Shown: positions 1-8,800, numbered from the stretch's first letter. The stretch: DNA of 40,259 bases from Akkermansia sp. (GCA_017398355.1 JAFQGD010000003.1:1-40259); one strand, 5' to 3'. Numbers and translations are program-made. The notes: generated by a model not told the origin, from the letters alone.

Positions 1-184
1 AGAGCTGTTGCCACGACCCCCGCAGTAGCCCTGGCAGGGTGGCAGCCGTACCCCCGCCGCCCCACCGCCGCACCCCTGCCGGGAGGGGTGGTATTCCTCA
101 CTTATTCAACAAAAGCTCCGCACTTCCGGCGGCGCGATACACTCTCGTTAAAGTGCGTGTCTCGTTGGGGGGGCATTCCATCAC
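1..184. other. Intergenic / possible gene tail, no supported gene
   Basis: This C-rich stretch shows no convincing reading frame. Positions 71-90 can fold into a 7-bp hairpin (CACCCCT / AGGGGTG with a GCCGGG loop), followed by a weakly T-rich stretch. That could be the end of a transcription unit entering from the left, but the T-run is poor. A frame open from base 1 to 303 exists, but its composition is proline/arginine-rich and unlike the neighbouring genes. Confidence 0.3.
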
Positions 185-202
185 TTGACAAAAGCTCTTT
201 TC

Positions 203-226
203 TTGCACGCCGTTGTGTGTTACAAT
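203..226 (+). promoter_or_regulatory. Probable -10 box of the dipeptidase gene
   Basis: TACAAT at 221-226 lies 9 nt before the ATG at 236, the same spacing seen at several other genes in this window. No good -35 hexamer stands 16-18 nt upstream. TTGCAC at 203-208 is only 12 nt away and TTGACA at 185-190 is 30 nt away, so the -35 assignment is uncertain. Confidence 0.35.
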
Positions 227-235
227 GCCGGAGTG

Positions 236-952
236 ATGAAGAAACTATGGATGCTCGGCCTTTCTCTGTGGATGCTGGTTCAGTGTACACAGGTTCCATC
301 TGATGCCCCGGCTGCTTGTATGCCGGCAGGCTGGTGCTATGTGGATGAGATTGCCCCCCAAGTGCGTGTGGATTTGAAGTATTGCGGAAATGATAATTTT
401 GTAGGGCGCCCCATAGCCGGGTATGCCGGTGGAAGCCGAGCTATTTTGCGTCGCGACACAGCAGAAGCACTAGCGAGAGCTTCTGCCATTTTGCGTCCTC
501 AGGGCTATGCCTTGTTGGTGTGGGATGCCTACCGCCCGGCAATGGCAATGCAGGATTTTCGCGCTTGGTCTCGCACCAAGGATGAAAAAATGAAAAGTAA
601 GTTTTATCCCCATATCACCAAACAAGGTATTTACGAGGGCAAGTATATAGGTGATACCTCTGAACACAGCTGGGGAATTGCCGTCGATATTACTCTTGTG
701 AACCTCAAAGATGGTAAAGAGGTGGATATGGGCGGAAATCATGATTTGCTGGATGTTTCCTCCGCCACGGAGTCTCCCTTGGTTAGTGAACAACAACGCC
801 GTAACAGACTCATCCTTCGCGATGCTATGGTGAAGGCCGGTTTCCGCAATTATAGCAAGGAGTGGTGGCATTATTTCTTAGCCGATTCTGCCCCCTATTT
901 CTCTTACAGTTTCCCTCTGGATGACCATCTGCCTCCCTACCCGATGCATTAA
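236..952 (+). CDS. ddpX: D-alanyl-D-alanine dipeptidase (VanX/DdpX, peptidase M15D), probable lipoprotein
   Basis: The product is a 238-residue zinc dipeptidase of the VanX/DdpX family, which splits D-Ala-D-Ala. Such enzymes recycle peptidoglycan dipeptide or, in vancomycin-resistant bacteria, remove the drug target. The family signature SxHxxGxAxD is visible as SEHSWGIAVD at residues 142-151, and the second metal/catalytic motif ExxH as EWWH at 209-212. The N-terminus (MKKLWMLGLSLWML, then Cys17) looks like an export signal, perhaps a lipoprotein signal, although Gln before the Cys is unusual. I chose ATG 236 over an upstream TTG at 185 because the signal peptide then begins with MKK and because a -10 box sits 9 nt upstream. 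No vanHA-like genes are adjacent, so a peptidoglycan turnover role is more likely than glycopeptide resistance. Confidence 0.85.
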   Translation: MKKLWMLGLSLWMLVQCTQVPSDAPAACMPAGWCYVDEIAPQVRVDLKYCGNDNFVGRPIAGYAGGSRAILRRDTAEALARASAILRPQGYALLVWDAYRPAMAMQDFRAWSRTKDEKMKSKFYPHITKQGIYEGKYIGDTSEHSWGIAVDITLVNLKDGKEVDMGGNHDLLDVSSATESPLVSEQQRRNRLILRDAMVKAGFRNYSKEWWHYFLADSAPYFSYSFPLDDHLPPYPMH

Positions 953-986
953 CCGGAGAAAAATCATCTACAGACAGGTATCAGAC

Positions 987-1015
987 TTGAATTAACCGCA
1001 CTTGTGCTCTATAAT
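987..1015 (+). promoter_or_regulatory. Sigma-70-type promoter of the tolQ operon
   Basis: TTGAAT (987-992), a 17-nt spacer and a perfect TATAAT (1010-1015). The expected start point near 1022 is only about 3 nt before the ATG at 1025, so the mRNA is predicted to be essentially leaderless. Confidence 0.8.
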
Positions 1016-1024
1016 ACGCACGTA

Positions 1025-1783
1025 ATGATGTTTTCCTCCATATTTGCTAATCTTAGTGCAACGGCTACGGAAGCCGGTGTAGATGCGCTTTCCCTCTTTG
1101 ACAAAGGTGGCCCTCTGATGTGGGGCCTGCTGGTGCTTTCTATCATCGCGGTCATGGTGATATTTGTATGTTTATGGACCACCCGAACCGGTGCCGTGTT
1201 GCCCGATCGCATGGTTATATCCGTTGAATCGTACATTCGCCGCAAAGATTATGCCGGCTTGTTGAGCTTGTGTGATAGGGATGGCTCCAGCTTTGCTCGT
1301 ACAGTGCATGTCATTGTCATGTTCATGCAGCGTAACCCCCGCGCCAATATCGATGAAATCCGCGAGGTGGCAGCGGCCGAGGGTACTCGCCAATCCAGCA
1401 TTCTTACTCGCCAAATCAACTGGCTCTCAGATATTGGTGCTATTGCCCCCATGATTGGTTTGCTCGGTACCGTTATTGGCATGATGAAGACATTCATGGA
1501 AATGGCCGCCGGCAATTTCGAAGGTGTGAAGCAGATGCAGATGGCTAGTGGTATATCAGAAGCTATGATAACCACAGCCGGCGGTCTGGTGTTGGCTATT
1601 CCCAGCATGCTGGCCTACGTCATTTTCCGCAATCGTATTCAAAAGCGCATTACGGATATGGAAGTGGCCGTTACGCATATCCTTTCCGTCATCTCCGTGC
1701 AGATGGATAGAGAACAGCGCTTGGGCAATATTGCCATGCGCGGTGGCTCTACGCGCGAGATTATGGAAGATGATGACTATTGA
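1025..1783 (+). CDS. MotA/TolQ/ExbB proton channel family protein
   Basis: This 252-residue inner-membrane protein belongs to the TolQ/ExbB family, which forms a pentamer around ExbD/TolR and converts proton-motive force into mechanical work on the envelope. One membrane segment lies near residues 30-52 (LLVLSIIAVMVIFVCLW). The typical pair of helices follows: GAIAPMIGLLGTVIGMMKTF, then GISEAMITTAGGLVLAIPSM. The gene is first in a six-gene run and its partner exbD starts 22 nt after its stop. ATG 1025 or the adjacent ATG 1028 may be used. A GTG at 1004 would lie upstream of the -10 box, so it cannot be the start if the promoter at 987-1015 is used. Whether it acts like ExbB (TonB energisation) or TolQ (outer-membrane invagination) cannot be told from sequence, and no TonB or Pal is in the window. 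Confidence 0.9.
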   Translation: MMFSSIFANLSATATEAGVDALSLFDKGGPLMWGLLVLSIIAVMVIFVCLWTTRTGAVLPDRMVISVESYIRRKDYAGLLSLCDRDGSSFARTVHVIVMFMQRNPRANIDEIREVAAAEGTRQSSILTRQINWLSDIGAIAPMIGLLGTVIGMMKTFMEMAAGNFEGVKQMQMASGISEAMITTAGGLVLAIPSMLAYVIFRNRIQKRITDMEVAVTHILSVISVQMDREQRLGNIAMRGGSTREIMEDDDY

Positions 1784-1805
1784 TTGATACCCCGCACCAC
1801 CAATC

Positions 1806-2237
1806 ATGAAATTCAACACCAAGGTACCTGAGCCGATTGGCTTTCAGCTGGCACCCATGCTAGACGTGGTGTTCCTGTTGCTTATTTTCTTTGTGGTAAC
1901 TCAGAAGTTTATTCTCAACGAGCAGGACTTGAAAGTGAAGGTGCCGACTGCTCCTAAAAGTACGGAGGAGGCATCCCGCGCCATTGATGAAATCATCATC
2001 AACGCTCGTGAGGAAAATGACGAGCTGATTATCACCATTGACCGCGAGAAATTCACACGCGAAAAACTTTCCGACATGCTTAAACGCATGATTGCAGTGA
2101 ACCCTAATCAGCCCGTGCGCATCCGAGGAGATGCTGAGATGAGCTGGCAGCGTATGGCAGATGTTATTTCTACCTGCTCTCAAGCCGGCGTGTGGAATGT
2201 GTCTTTCTCCAAGCAGATGCCTAAGGAAAACAAGTGA
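1806..2237 (+). CDS. ExbD/TolR family biopolymer transport protein
   Basis: A 143-residue protein with a short cytoplasmic N-terminus, one transmembrane helix (about residues 16-34, with APMLDVVFLLLIFF) and a periplasmic domain. Asp20 inside the helix is the family's proton-carrying residue. The periplasmic part ends with the usual ExbD fold elements (QPVRIRGD followed by an amphipathic helix). It lies between the TolQ/ExbB gene and the TPR gene, with its TGA at 2235-2237 and the next ATG at 2243, so the three are almost certainly co-transcribed and co-translated. It should assemble with the upstream channel protein. There is no Shine-Dalgarno sequence before ATG 1806. Confidence 0.9.
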   Translation: MKFNTKVPEPIGFQLAPMLDVVFLLLIFFVVTQKFILNEQDLKVKVPTAPKSTEEASRAIDEIIINAREENDELIITIDREKFTREKLSDMLKRMIAVNPNQPVRIRGDAEMSWQRMADVISTCSQAGVWNVSFSKQMPKENK

Positions 2238-2242
2238 CCATC

Positions 2243-4705
2243 ATGAAACCTTTTGTACCATGTATCCTTTTGCTGGGCGGTGTGGCAACGCAGGCTGCCA
2301 TGGCTCAGGTAAATACGGATGATGATTCTCCCTTGCAGGTAAACCGTGAGGCGGATTCGTTTGCCATTGCAGAACAACTGTACGCGCAGGCTCACTCTGC
2401 CGGGATGGATTCGGCCTCCCGCAAGGCCACTTTGCAGCGTGTTGCCTCTCTTTTTGGGGAATTTGCGAAATCTTATCCGCAATCAAAAAATGCTCAAAAA
2501 GCCTTGTATTTACAAGCTGTTTGTTTAGCCGAAGCGGGGGATGACTCTGCCTCCAACAAGGTGCTTGCCGTCTTGGCCAACACAATGAAGGGGGAATACT
2601 CTGCCGCCGCTGCATACAAACTTGGTACACTGGCGTCTGAACGTTACCTCTGGGATAAGGCTCTCGGTTTTTTTCAAATTACCATACGTGAAACAGAGCG
2701 GGATGACATGCGAAATGATGCCACCTATCGCATGGGGCGTATCCTGTTGCAGATGGGACGCCGCGATGAAGCGGAGGCAATGTTTCATAAGCTTTTGGTA
2801 TTGCAAAACGTGCAGCCCGGCTTGATACACGCCGGCCTGATGGCCTTGGGCCAAATGAAAACGGAGGATAACAAGGACACAGAGGCCTATGCCTTTTTCC
2901 TGCGCCTTCTCTCCATGCAGAAGTTAGATCCGCGCATGGAAGGTACCGCTACACTGCAAGCCGCACGCTTGGCATCCCGCATGGGTAAGACCAATGAAGC
3001 CCAGCAGCACTATGCCCGCTTGTCCAAATTGCCGGGTATGGAGAAATATGCCGGCGAGGGACAAATGGAAAGCTTGATTACTCTGTACAAGAACAAAGAC
3101 TATGAAGGGGTAGTCAAGCTGGTGACGACCAGTTATGCGCAGCTCGATGATGCTGAAAAAGAGGCTCGGCGTGCGCTTATCGTGGGGCAGTCATATATGG
3201 AACTCAAGAAGTATGATTCCGCTGCCCAGTGGTTTGATTTGGTAGAAAAATCACAGCCCAAAACGAAAATGGCGGCAGATGCTGCATACCGGCATCTTAT
3301 CTGTGCGCAGCAAATGCGTAGTACAAACTTCTTCTCCTTGGCTCAGAAGTATTTGAGCAACTACGCAACCCCCGGCACGTCAACCGCCTCGCTCCCCTGC
3401 AATGACTTGGTGCGCCTCATGTACGCTGATCGCATGATGTTGGCAGACATAGCCGAGGCGGCTCGCCAATTTGATGCCATTAATTTGGAAAACCTTCCGG
3501 AAGCCGTAAGACCCGATGCTGAATACAAGAAAGCATGGTGTGCTGCGCAGGGGGAAGATTACAACCCCGTCCCTACGCTCACTCATTTTATTGATACATA
3601 CAAGCAACATACGCGTTTGCCGGAGGCGTTGGCTCTGCGTGGCGGAAGCTTGCTCAAACAAAATAAAGTAGGACAAGCATTGGCGGATTTTGATAGAGTT
3701 ATCAAAGAATATCCTACCTCCGAAGCTGCTCCTATGTGCTGGCAGCGCGCGGCGCAGGCCTGCGCCAATACTGACCCCCGTAAAATGGTTCAATACTATG
3801 AGGGGCTCATTGCCTGCGGTGCTCGCGTGAAGCCAGCCGCCATTGCCGAGGCTCATTATAACATTGCTCGCGCTCTCTATGATACGGAACCGGCCAAAGC
3901 TGTGCCTCATTTCCAGGAAGCGCGCACCCTCAATGCCGAGCGCTATGGTGCTTTGGTTGATTTGAGCTTGGTGCAGTGCTACTTTAAGATGCAGGATGCA
4001 GAAAAACTGAGAGAATCTCTCATAAACCTGCAAAGCAGCAACCCCGGTTCATATTCAGCATTGCCTCCTGCCATCCTTCGTTGGTGTGGGTGGATGTGTT
4101 TTCAAAACCGCAACTACTTGGATGCAGATAAATATCTCTCTGATGCTTTACCACGTGAACCGCGTGAAAAGTACACGGCTGCAGATGGTTCTGAAAAGGA
4201 ACGACCCAAGGTAGAGCCACTTGTCTGGAAAACTCTCGCCCGTGCGCGGCTGGAGTTGCGCCAGTTTAAACGTGGCCTGGAGGCTGCGGAGCATTATGTG
4301 CAGATGGAGCAGCAGCCTTACAGAAAAGCTGAAGGCATGCGAGATATGGCCCTTCTTCTCATTGGGGAAAATCGCAGCGCGGAAGCACGCAAACTCTGCG
4401 AGGATGCTATCGCTCTTGGTATTGATGGTCCCATCAAGTTCTCTGTATTTATTGCGTTGGGCGATGCCTACTATGCAGATGGCAACTACGCGGAGGCTGC
4501 AAAGTATTATGGCCGCACAGCCAACGTGGTGAGCGACAAGGAACTCAAGCCCATAGCTTTGTATAAGATTGTGAGCGCGCTCAAACTCAGCGGCAAGGAG
4601 GGAGAAGCCGTACAGTACGAAGAGAACCTGCGCGCAGAGTTCCCCGGTTGGATCCCCCCTGCCAATGTGCTGTGGATGATGAATGCAAGTAATAAGAAAC
4701 AGTAA
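2243..4705 (+). CDS. Secreted tetratricopeptide-repeat protein
   Basis: An 820-residue exported protein. The first 22 residues (MKPFVPCILLLGGVATQAAMAQ) form a clean signal peptide with AMA before Gln. The rest is helical TPR-type repeats from about residue 35 to the end, with many A-x-x-x-[LY]-x-x-[GA] pairs such as EAMFHKLLVLQ, KAVPHFQEARTL and YAEAAKYYGRTA. TPR proteins scaffold protein complexes; YbgF/CpoB in the Tol system links TolQRA to class A PBPs. Here an ExbD gene precedes it and a class A PBP gene follows 15 nt after its stop, so a CpoB-like coordinating job is a fair inference, although this protein is about three times longer than CpoB. A GTG at 2234 overlapping the exbD stop is an alternative start but adds nothing useful. 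Confidence 0.8.
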   Translation: MKPFVPCILLLGGVATQAAMAQVNTDDDSPLQVNREADSFAIAEQLYAQAHSAGMDSASRKATLQRVASLFGEFAKSYPQSKNAQKALYLQAVCLAEAGDDSASNKVLAVLANTMKGEYSAAAAYKLGTLASERYLWDKALGFFQITIRETERDDMRNDATYRMGRILLQMGRRDEAEAMFHKLLVLQNVQPGLIHAGLMALGQMKTEDNKDTEAYAFFLRLLSMQKLDPRMEGTATLQAARLASRMGKTNEAQQHYARLSKLPGMEKYAGEGQMESLITLYKNKDYEGVVKLVTTSYAQLDDAEKEARRALIVGQSYMELKKYDSAAQWFDLVEKSQPKTKMAADAAYRHLICAQQMRSTNFFSLAQKYLSNYATPGTSTASLPCNDLVRLMYADRMMLADIAEAARQFDAINLENLPEAVRPDAEYKKAWCAAQGEDYNPVPTLTHFIDTYKQHTRLPEALALRGGSLLKQNKVGQALADFDRVIKEYPTSEAAPMCWQRAAQACANTDPRKMVQYYEGLIACGARVKPAAIAEAHYNIARALYDTEPAKAVPHFQEARTLNAERYGALVDLSLVQCYFKMQDAEKLRESLINLQSSNPGSYSALPPAILRWCGWMCFQNRNYLDADKYLSDALPREPREKYTAADGSEKERPKVEPLVWKTLARARLELRQFKRGLEAAEHYVQMEQQPYRKAEGMRDMALLLIGENRSAEARKLCEDAIALGIDGPIKFSVFIALGDAYYADGNYAEAAKYYGRTANVVSDKELKPIALYKIVSALKLSGKEGEAVQYEENLRAEFPGWIPPANVLWMMNASNKKQ

Positions 4706-4720
4706 GAACAATTTTCTTGC

Positions 4721-6619
4721 ATGTTTTACGCTCAGAATCCCAACCGCCGTAAGCACTGGTATACTCTTCTTTCCATTGGGCAGAAGAAGTTATTACTCAT
4801 CATTGGCACCTTTATCACTGTTCTCTTGGCAGCACTTGCGGTACTTGTATTTTACACGTACCGAGCCTTGCAGTATGATGTGGAGCGTGTATCTTCCGGT
4901 TGTGGGGTGAGCATGCTCTATGATTCAGCCAATCGCCCCATTGCAGATTTGTCTGATTCTGAAAGTGAGTTCGTTCCATGGAATCAATTCCCCAAACACT
5001 TGGTGGATGCTTTTGTGGCCCGTGAAGACGAATCATTCTTTGAACATGGCGGTGTTGTATACAGCTCGGTGTTGCGTTCTGTGATGACAAATCTCATGAC
5101 GATGAGTTATGAGCAAGGAGCCTCCACCATCACCATGCAGCTCACCCGCCATGTGTATGAACTGGGGGGGAAAACACTGGACCGCAAAATGCTGGAAGCT
5201 ATGCTTGCTCAGCGCATTGAGCGGCATGTTGATAAACAGACAATTTTTGCACAGTACCTCAACCGAATATATTTTGGCCAGAACTGCTACGGTATCGGAG
5301 CGGCAGCTCGCTTGTACTTTGGCAAGTCTGTAAAAGATTTGGATCTTGTTGAATCGGCCACTCTTGCGGGCTTGGTGAGAGCTCCATCTCTGTGTAATCC
5401 CGTTCGCAGCATGAAAAATGCGATGGGGGTAAAAAAAGAGACGCTGGTGCGCATGTTGGAGCTGGAGTACATTACTCAAGATCAGTATGAGAAAGCACTC
5501 TCTGCCCCTATAAAGCTTGCTCCGGCAGAGAAAGTCTCCATGGCCAATAGTTCCTATGCTTCTATGTGGGCAGGGCGGGAACTCGATAACCTGCGAGCGG
5601 ATTTTGGTGATAATACGCGTGGGCTTTCTGTTGTATCTAATTTAAATCTGGAAATTCAACAATATTTGGAAAACGCCACAGAACGCGCGTTGGCAGCTGT
5701 TGAAAATCCTAAAATGTTTCCGGAAGAATGGCTCAAAACGATGGATTCAGACCCGGAAGTGGCCGGTAATCTCCGCAAGTCTTTTGAATCAATGGCTCGC
5801 CCAAAAGCATTGAAGGTACGAGGCAAGGATAATGATTTATCCGGGCTTCTGCAGGCGTGCGTGCTGGTGGTGGATTCCCGCCGCAATAAAAAGGGCAATG
5901 TACTGGGTGTTGTGGGCGGGCGTAGCGTATCTGATGGTGTAGATCGCTGGCAACATTCCCTAGTACCCGGGCGAACGATGGCTCCTCTTTTGTTTTGCTG
6001 TGCTTGTTTACCGGGGGGCGAGGATATGCACATTGTGGCTCGCAACGCGGAGGTGACCGGCCTGCGCTTGGGGTATGATGTTGTACGCTCGTTCTATGAT
6101 ACTCTTAAACTCGGTATCGAATTGCCGGATCGTGAACATGAACGCGATTTATACAACGGCCTGTACTCCCTCAAAAAATTGGATTTGGCGCGCCTCTTGT
6201 ACAGTATCCAAAATCAGGGCAAGGGGTATAAACTGAATATGGTCCAAACTGTTTGGAGCAGCGGGCAAAAAGCATTGTATGCGTATGAGCCGGAAAAAGC
6301 CCCGGAGTATATTCGCCGTGAAAGTGCAGTTGCGGTGTCTCGCCTGTCTCCCTTTGTCTATTCCGAGGGGAAACCACTGGTGCTCAATGCAACCTTGCCG
6401 CGCCACCACGGGCAGTGGACTATGGTGTGCAATGATCGCGGAGTTGCCGTGTTTGTTTGGATGGGATTTGATGATCATCAGTCGGATATTGCCGCATCTC
6501 CGGAGCTGCGTCCTCTGCTGGCCTGTGCTTCTCTTTATTTGGCTCGGGATGTGCATGCCAAATCCCGCGAGATTTTGAGGGCAGAAAACCGCTTGAAATC
6601 GGAGGAAAAGAAGTCATGA
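4721..6619 (+). CDS. Class A penicillin-binding protein: intact glycosyltransferase, degenerate transpeptidase
   Basis: A 632-residue inner-membrane protein with a membrane anchor at about 22-46. Its GT51 peptidoglycan glycosyltransferase domain is well preserved: EDESFFEHGG at 102-111 holds the catalytic Glu, and GASTITMQLTR at 133-143 is a core family motif. It should polymerise lipid II into glycan strands. The C-terminal half still aligns with a transpeptidase, but the catalytic motifs are gone. The SxxK box, normally PGS-x-x-K, reads PGRTMAPL at 416-423, so both Ser and Lys are lost. The KTG box is replaced by RHHGQ at 561-565, although the following strand VAVFVWMGFDD still matches the usual sequence after KTGTT. 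At 632 residues it is also shorter than most class A PBPs. The stop overlaps the next ATG (ATGA at 6616-6619). Confidence 0.85.
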   Translation: MFYAQNPNRRKHWYTLLSIGQKKLLLIIGTFITVLLAALAVLVFYTYRALQYDVERVSSGCGVSMLYDSANRPIADLSDSESEFVPWNQFPKHLVDAFVAREDESFFEHGGVVYSSVLRSVMTNLMTMSYEQGASTITMQLTRHVYELGGKTLDRKMLEAMLAQRIERHVDKQTIFAQYLNRIYFGQNCYGIGAAARLYFGKSVKDLDLVESATLAGLVRAPSLCNPVRSMKNAMGVKKETLVRMLELEYITQDQYEKALSAPIKLAPAEKVSMANSSYASMWAGRELDNLRADFGDNTRGLSVVSNLNLEIQQYLENATERALAAVENPKMFPEEWLKTMDSDPEVAGNLRKSFESMARPKALKVRGKDNDLSGLLQACVLVVDSRRNKKGNVLGVVGGRSVSDGVDRWQHSLVPGRTMAPLLFCCACLPGGEDMHIVARNAEVTGLRLGYDVVRSFYDTLKLGIELPDREHERDLYNGLYSLKKLDLARLLYSIQNQGKGYKLNMVQTVWSSGQKALYAYEPEKAPEYIRRESAVAVSRLSPFVYSEGKPLVLNATLPRHHGQWTMVCNDRGVAVFVWMGFDDHQSDIAASPELRPLLACASLYLARDVHAKSREILRAENRLKSEEKKS

Positions 6620-7392
6620 TAGATTTCACCCCTCAATTGCGCGTGGCTGAGCGCGCTGCCCGCAGCGCAGGTGATTTTCTGCGCCGGCATTTTCGCGAAC
6701 CCCTTCCGGTGGAGGAATCCTTGGCTCATGATATTAAACTGAGGCTGGACAAGGAAACCCAGCAACTTATCGAGTCGGAACTACTGCGAGAGTATCCTAC
6801 ATACGCAGTCTTGGGTGAAGAGGGGCGCACGGCATCTGCCGGAGCTCCGGAATGGATTGTCGACCCGATAGATGGGACAGTCAACTATTTTTATGGAATA
6901 CCACTTTTCTGTGTAAGCATTGCATTACGCGTGCAGGGGAAAGTGGTGTTGGGGTGTGTGTATGACCCCATGCAAGATGAGTGTTTTAGCGCTTTGGCAA
7001 ATGGACCGGCCCTGTGTAATGGTTGCAAAATAAGCGTATCAGGCCGTTCAGAAATGCGCGAAGCTGTCGTTTTTGTGGGACATGGCACACACGATGGTTC
7101 CGGACAGGCCGGGCTTGAGCGTTTTGCTCACATCTCTTCCCAAGTGCGCAAAATTCGCATCCTTGGTACGGCTGCTCTTACGCTTTGCTACATCGCGGCA
7201 GGACGCTTTGATGCCTACATTGAAAATCGTATCAATCTTTGGGATTTTGCTGCGGCTGCGCTTATTTTGGAACGAGCCGGCGGGCAATTTGTCTTTACTC
7301 CGCTGGATGATGCTGCCGAAAAAGGTGCTGTCATGGCTTGGAACGGAGTGCTCCCTCTACCACAAGCTGCCATTGTCTCTCCTGAATTATGA
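6616..7392 (+). CDS. Inositol monophosphatase family protein (SuhB/CysQ superfamily)
   Basis: A 258-residue magnesium/lithium-sensitive phosphatase fold. The metal-binding motifs are GEEG at 67-70, IVDPIDGT at 81-88 and NLWDFAAA with Asp210. The natural substrate cannot be read from sequence: family members hydrolyse inositol phosphates, 3'-phosphoadenosine phosphates, fructose-1,6-bisphosphate or histidinol phosphate, and SuhB also acts in ribosomal RNA transcription complexes. Its start overlaps the PBP stop and its own stop overlaps the RsmB start by the sequence ATGA, so translational coupling is likely. Pairing with an rRNA methylase gene is at least compatible with a SuhB-like role in rRNA biogenesis, but that is only an inference. 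Confidence 0.85.
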   Translation: MIDFTPQLRVAERAARSAGDFLRRHFREPLPVEESLAHDIKLRLDKETQQLIESELLREYPTYAVLGEEGRTASAGAPEWIVDPIDGTVNYFYGIPLFCVSIALRVQGKVVLGCVYDPMQDECFSALANGPALCNGCKISVSGRSEMREAVVFVGHGTHDGSGQAGLERFAHISSQVRKIRILGTAALTLCYIAAGRFDAYIENRINLWDFAAAALILERAGGQFVFTPLDDAAEKGAVMAWNGVLPLPQAAIVSPEL

Positions 7393-8639
7393 CACCTTCC
7401 ACAACCTCCCACAAGCCTCTTTCCCCACGAGCTGCCGCCCTGCGTTGCCTCATGCGCTGGGATAAGGGGGGTGTTTTTGCGGAAACTCTCATTGCCCGCG
7501 AATCTGCCGGTATGAACCCTTCTGATCGTGCGATGTTGCAGTCTATTGTGTTGGCCGTGTTGCGCAATTTGCGTTGGCTCAACCACTTGAGGAAGAAACT
7601 GCGTACAGCCGCACTGGAGGATACTGGGCATTGGCTTGTGATAAACGGCCTGTGTGAGTTGCTGGTACTCAACCATGCAGATTATGCGGTGGTATCGCAG
7701 ACGGTGGCACTGGCTCCGGCTCGTTTGAGAGGGGTGGTTAATGGAATGCTTCGCAATGCTCTGCGGAGGAAGGATGAATTCATAGGTGAGCGCAAACTCC
7801 TCTCTCTTGGCATGCGCTATTCCACACCTGATTGGTTGGTACGCCGGTGGATACGTGATTTTGGTAAGGAAGACACGGCTGCTTTGCTGGCATGGAATGT
7901 GCAGCCCCCTCCGGTCTATGCCAGAACCAACCCGCTACGCCCAATGAAAGAACCATTGGAAGGGGCTGATCCTCTGCCTGATGTACCCGGTTGGTATCGC
8001 GTGCGGGCCGGTGTGCCCTTGGCTGCGCTTCAAGCCGGGCAGGTGTATGTGGCCGACCCCTCCACTCGCCATTGCATACGTTTACTCGCCCCGCAGCAGG
8101 GGGAGCGCATTCTGGATGCCTGCGCCGCACCCGGTGGCAAATCTGCTGCCATCATCGCTGCGACCATGGGGCACGTACAGCTTGTTGCAACAGACTCTGA
8201 ACAACACCGCTTGCCTTCATTGCAAGAAAATCTGCAACGTGCCGGTGGAGAGGACGTGACCGTGGCGATGCATGACTGGACTCATCCTTGCCCTCCGGAA
8301 TGGCTGGGCTCGTTCGATGCCGTGCTGCTGGATGTTCCTTGCAGCAATTCCGGGGTGTTGCAGCGCCGGGTGGATGCGAGATGGCGTTTGCAGGAAAAAG
8401 AAATTGCCCGATTGGCCGGGCTTCAGTCGCTCATTTTGGAGCAAGCCGCGGCCGCGGTGCGCCCCGGTGGTCGCCTTGTGTATTCGACTTGTTCCATCGA
8501 CCGCCAGGAAGACCGCGAAGTCGTGGAATCGTTCCTTGCTGAACATTCGGAGTTTTCTTTAGTCGAGGATTACCTTGCGCTGCCCCACATTGAACAAGCA
8601 GACGGTGCTTATGCTGCGCTCATGATACGGCGGGGGTAA
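7389..8639 (+). CDS. rsmB: 16S rRNA (cytosine-5)-methyltransferase RsmB
   Basis: A 416-residue SAM-dependent RNA methylase, close to the usual RsmB length. An N-terminal NusB-like helical domain (about 1-140) precedes a Rossmann methylase domain with the SAM motif ILDACAAPGGKSAAI. The two cysteines of m5C RNA methylases are present: the product-release Cys318 in PCSNSG (usually PCSxTG) and the nucleophile Cys368 in YSTCS, followed by the family's xxEE-like stretch (here RQEDREVVESF). E. coli RsmB methylates C967 of 16S rRNA. The gene is last in the tolQ operon and starts at an ATGA overlap. Downstream there is a pyrimidine-rich stretch but no clear hairpin terminator before the autotransporter promoter. 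Confidence 0.9.
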   Translation: MTPSTTSHKPLSPRAAALRCLMRWDKGGVFAETLIARESAGMNPSDRAMLQSIVLAVLRNLRWLNHLRKKLRTAALEDTGHWLVINGLCELLVLNHADYAVVSQTVALAPARLRGVVNGMLRNALRRKDEFIGERKLLSLGMRYSTPDWLVRRWIRDFGKEDTAALLAWNVQPPPVYARTNPLRPMKEPLEGADPLPDVPGWYRVRAGVPLAALQAGQVYVADPSTRHCIRLLAPQQGERILDACAAPGGKSAAIIAATMGHVQLVATDSEQHRLPSLQENLQRAGGEDVTVAMHDWTHPCPPEWLGSFDAVLLDVPCSNSGVLQRRVDARWRLQEKEIARLAGLQSLILEQAAAAVRPGGRLVYSTCSIDRQEDREVVESFLAEHSEFSLVEDYLALPHIEQADGAYAALMIRRG

Positions 8640-8692
8640 ACCTTCCTTCCTTCTCCTTTTCTTACAATTTTTTATTTTTCTTTTCTTTGGGC

Positions 8693-8722
8693 TTGCCTAT
8701 TGGGGGGGCATTTTGCTATCAT
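8693..8722 (+). promoter_or_regulatory. Probable promoter of the autotransporter gene
   Basis: TTGCCT (8693-8698), an 18-nt spacer rich in G (seven Gs at 8702-8708) and TATCAT (8717-8722). The transcript would begin near 8729, giving a leader of about 70 nt before ATG 8801. An in-frame GTG at 8729-8731 lies 6 nt after the -10 box and would allow a leaderless, longer start. Confidence 0.55.
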
Positions 8723-8800
8723 GCTCGGGTGAATATCGGGTGGCGTGTCGCTTACCTGCACGCTCACCTACGCTCATTTTTACATAACCTACTCAAAAAC

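Noticed and set aside
88..303. Plus-strand open frame of 71 codons at the left edge
   Set aside because: It overlaps the well-supported dipeptidase in another frame, its composition is Arg/Ser/Pro-rich and it has no start signals. It is a shadow frame.
236..952. Vancomycin-resistance operon
   Set aside because: Only the VanX-type dipeptidase is present. No VanH, VanA-type ligase or VanRS genes are adjacent.
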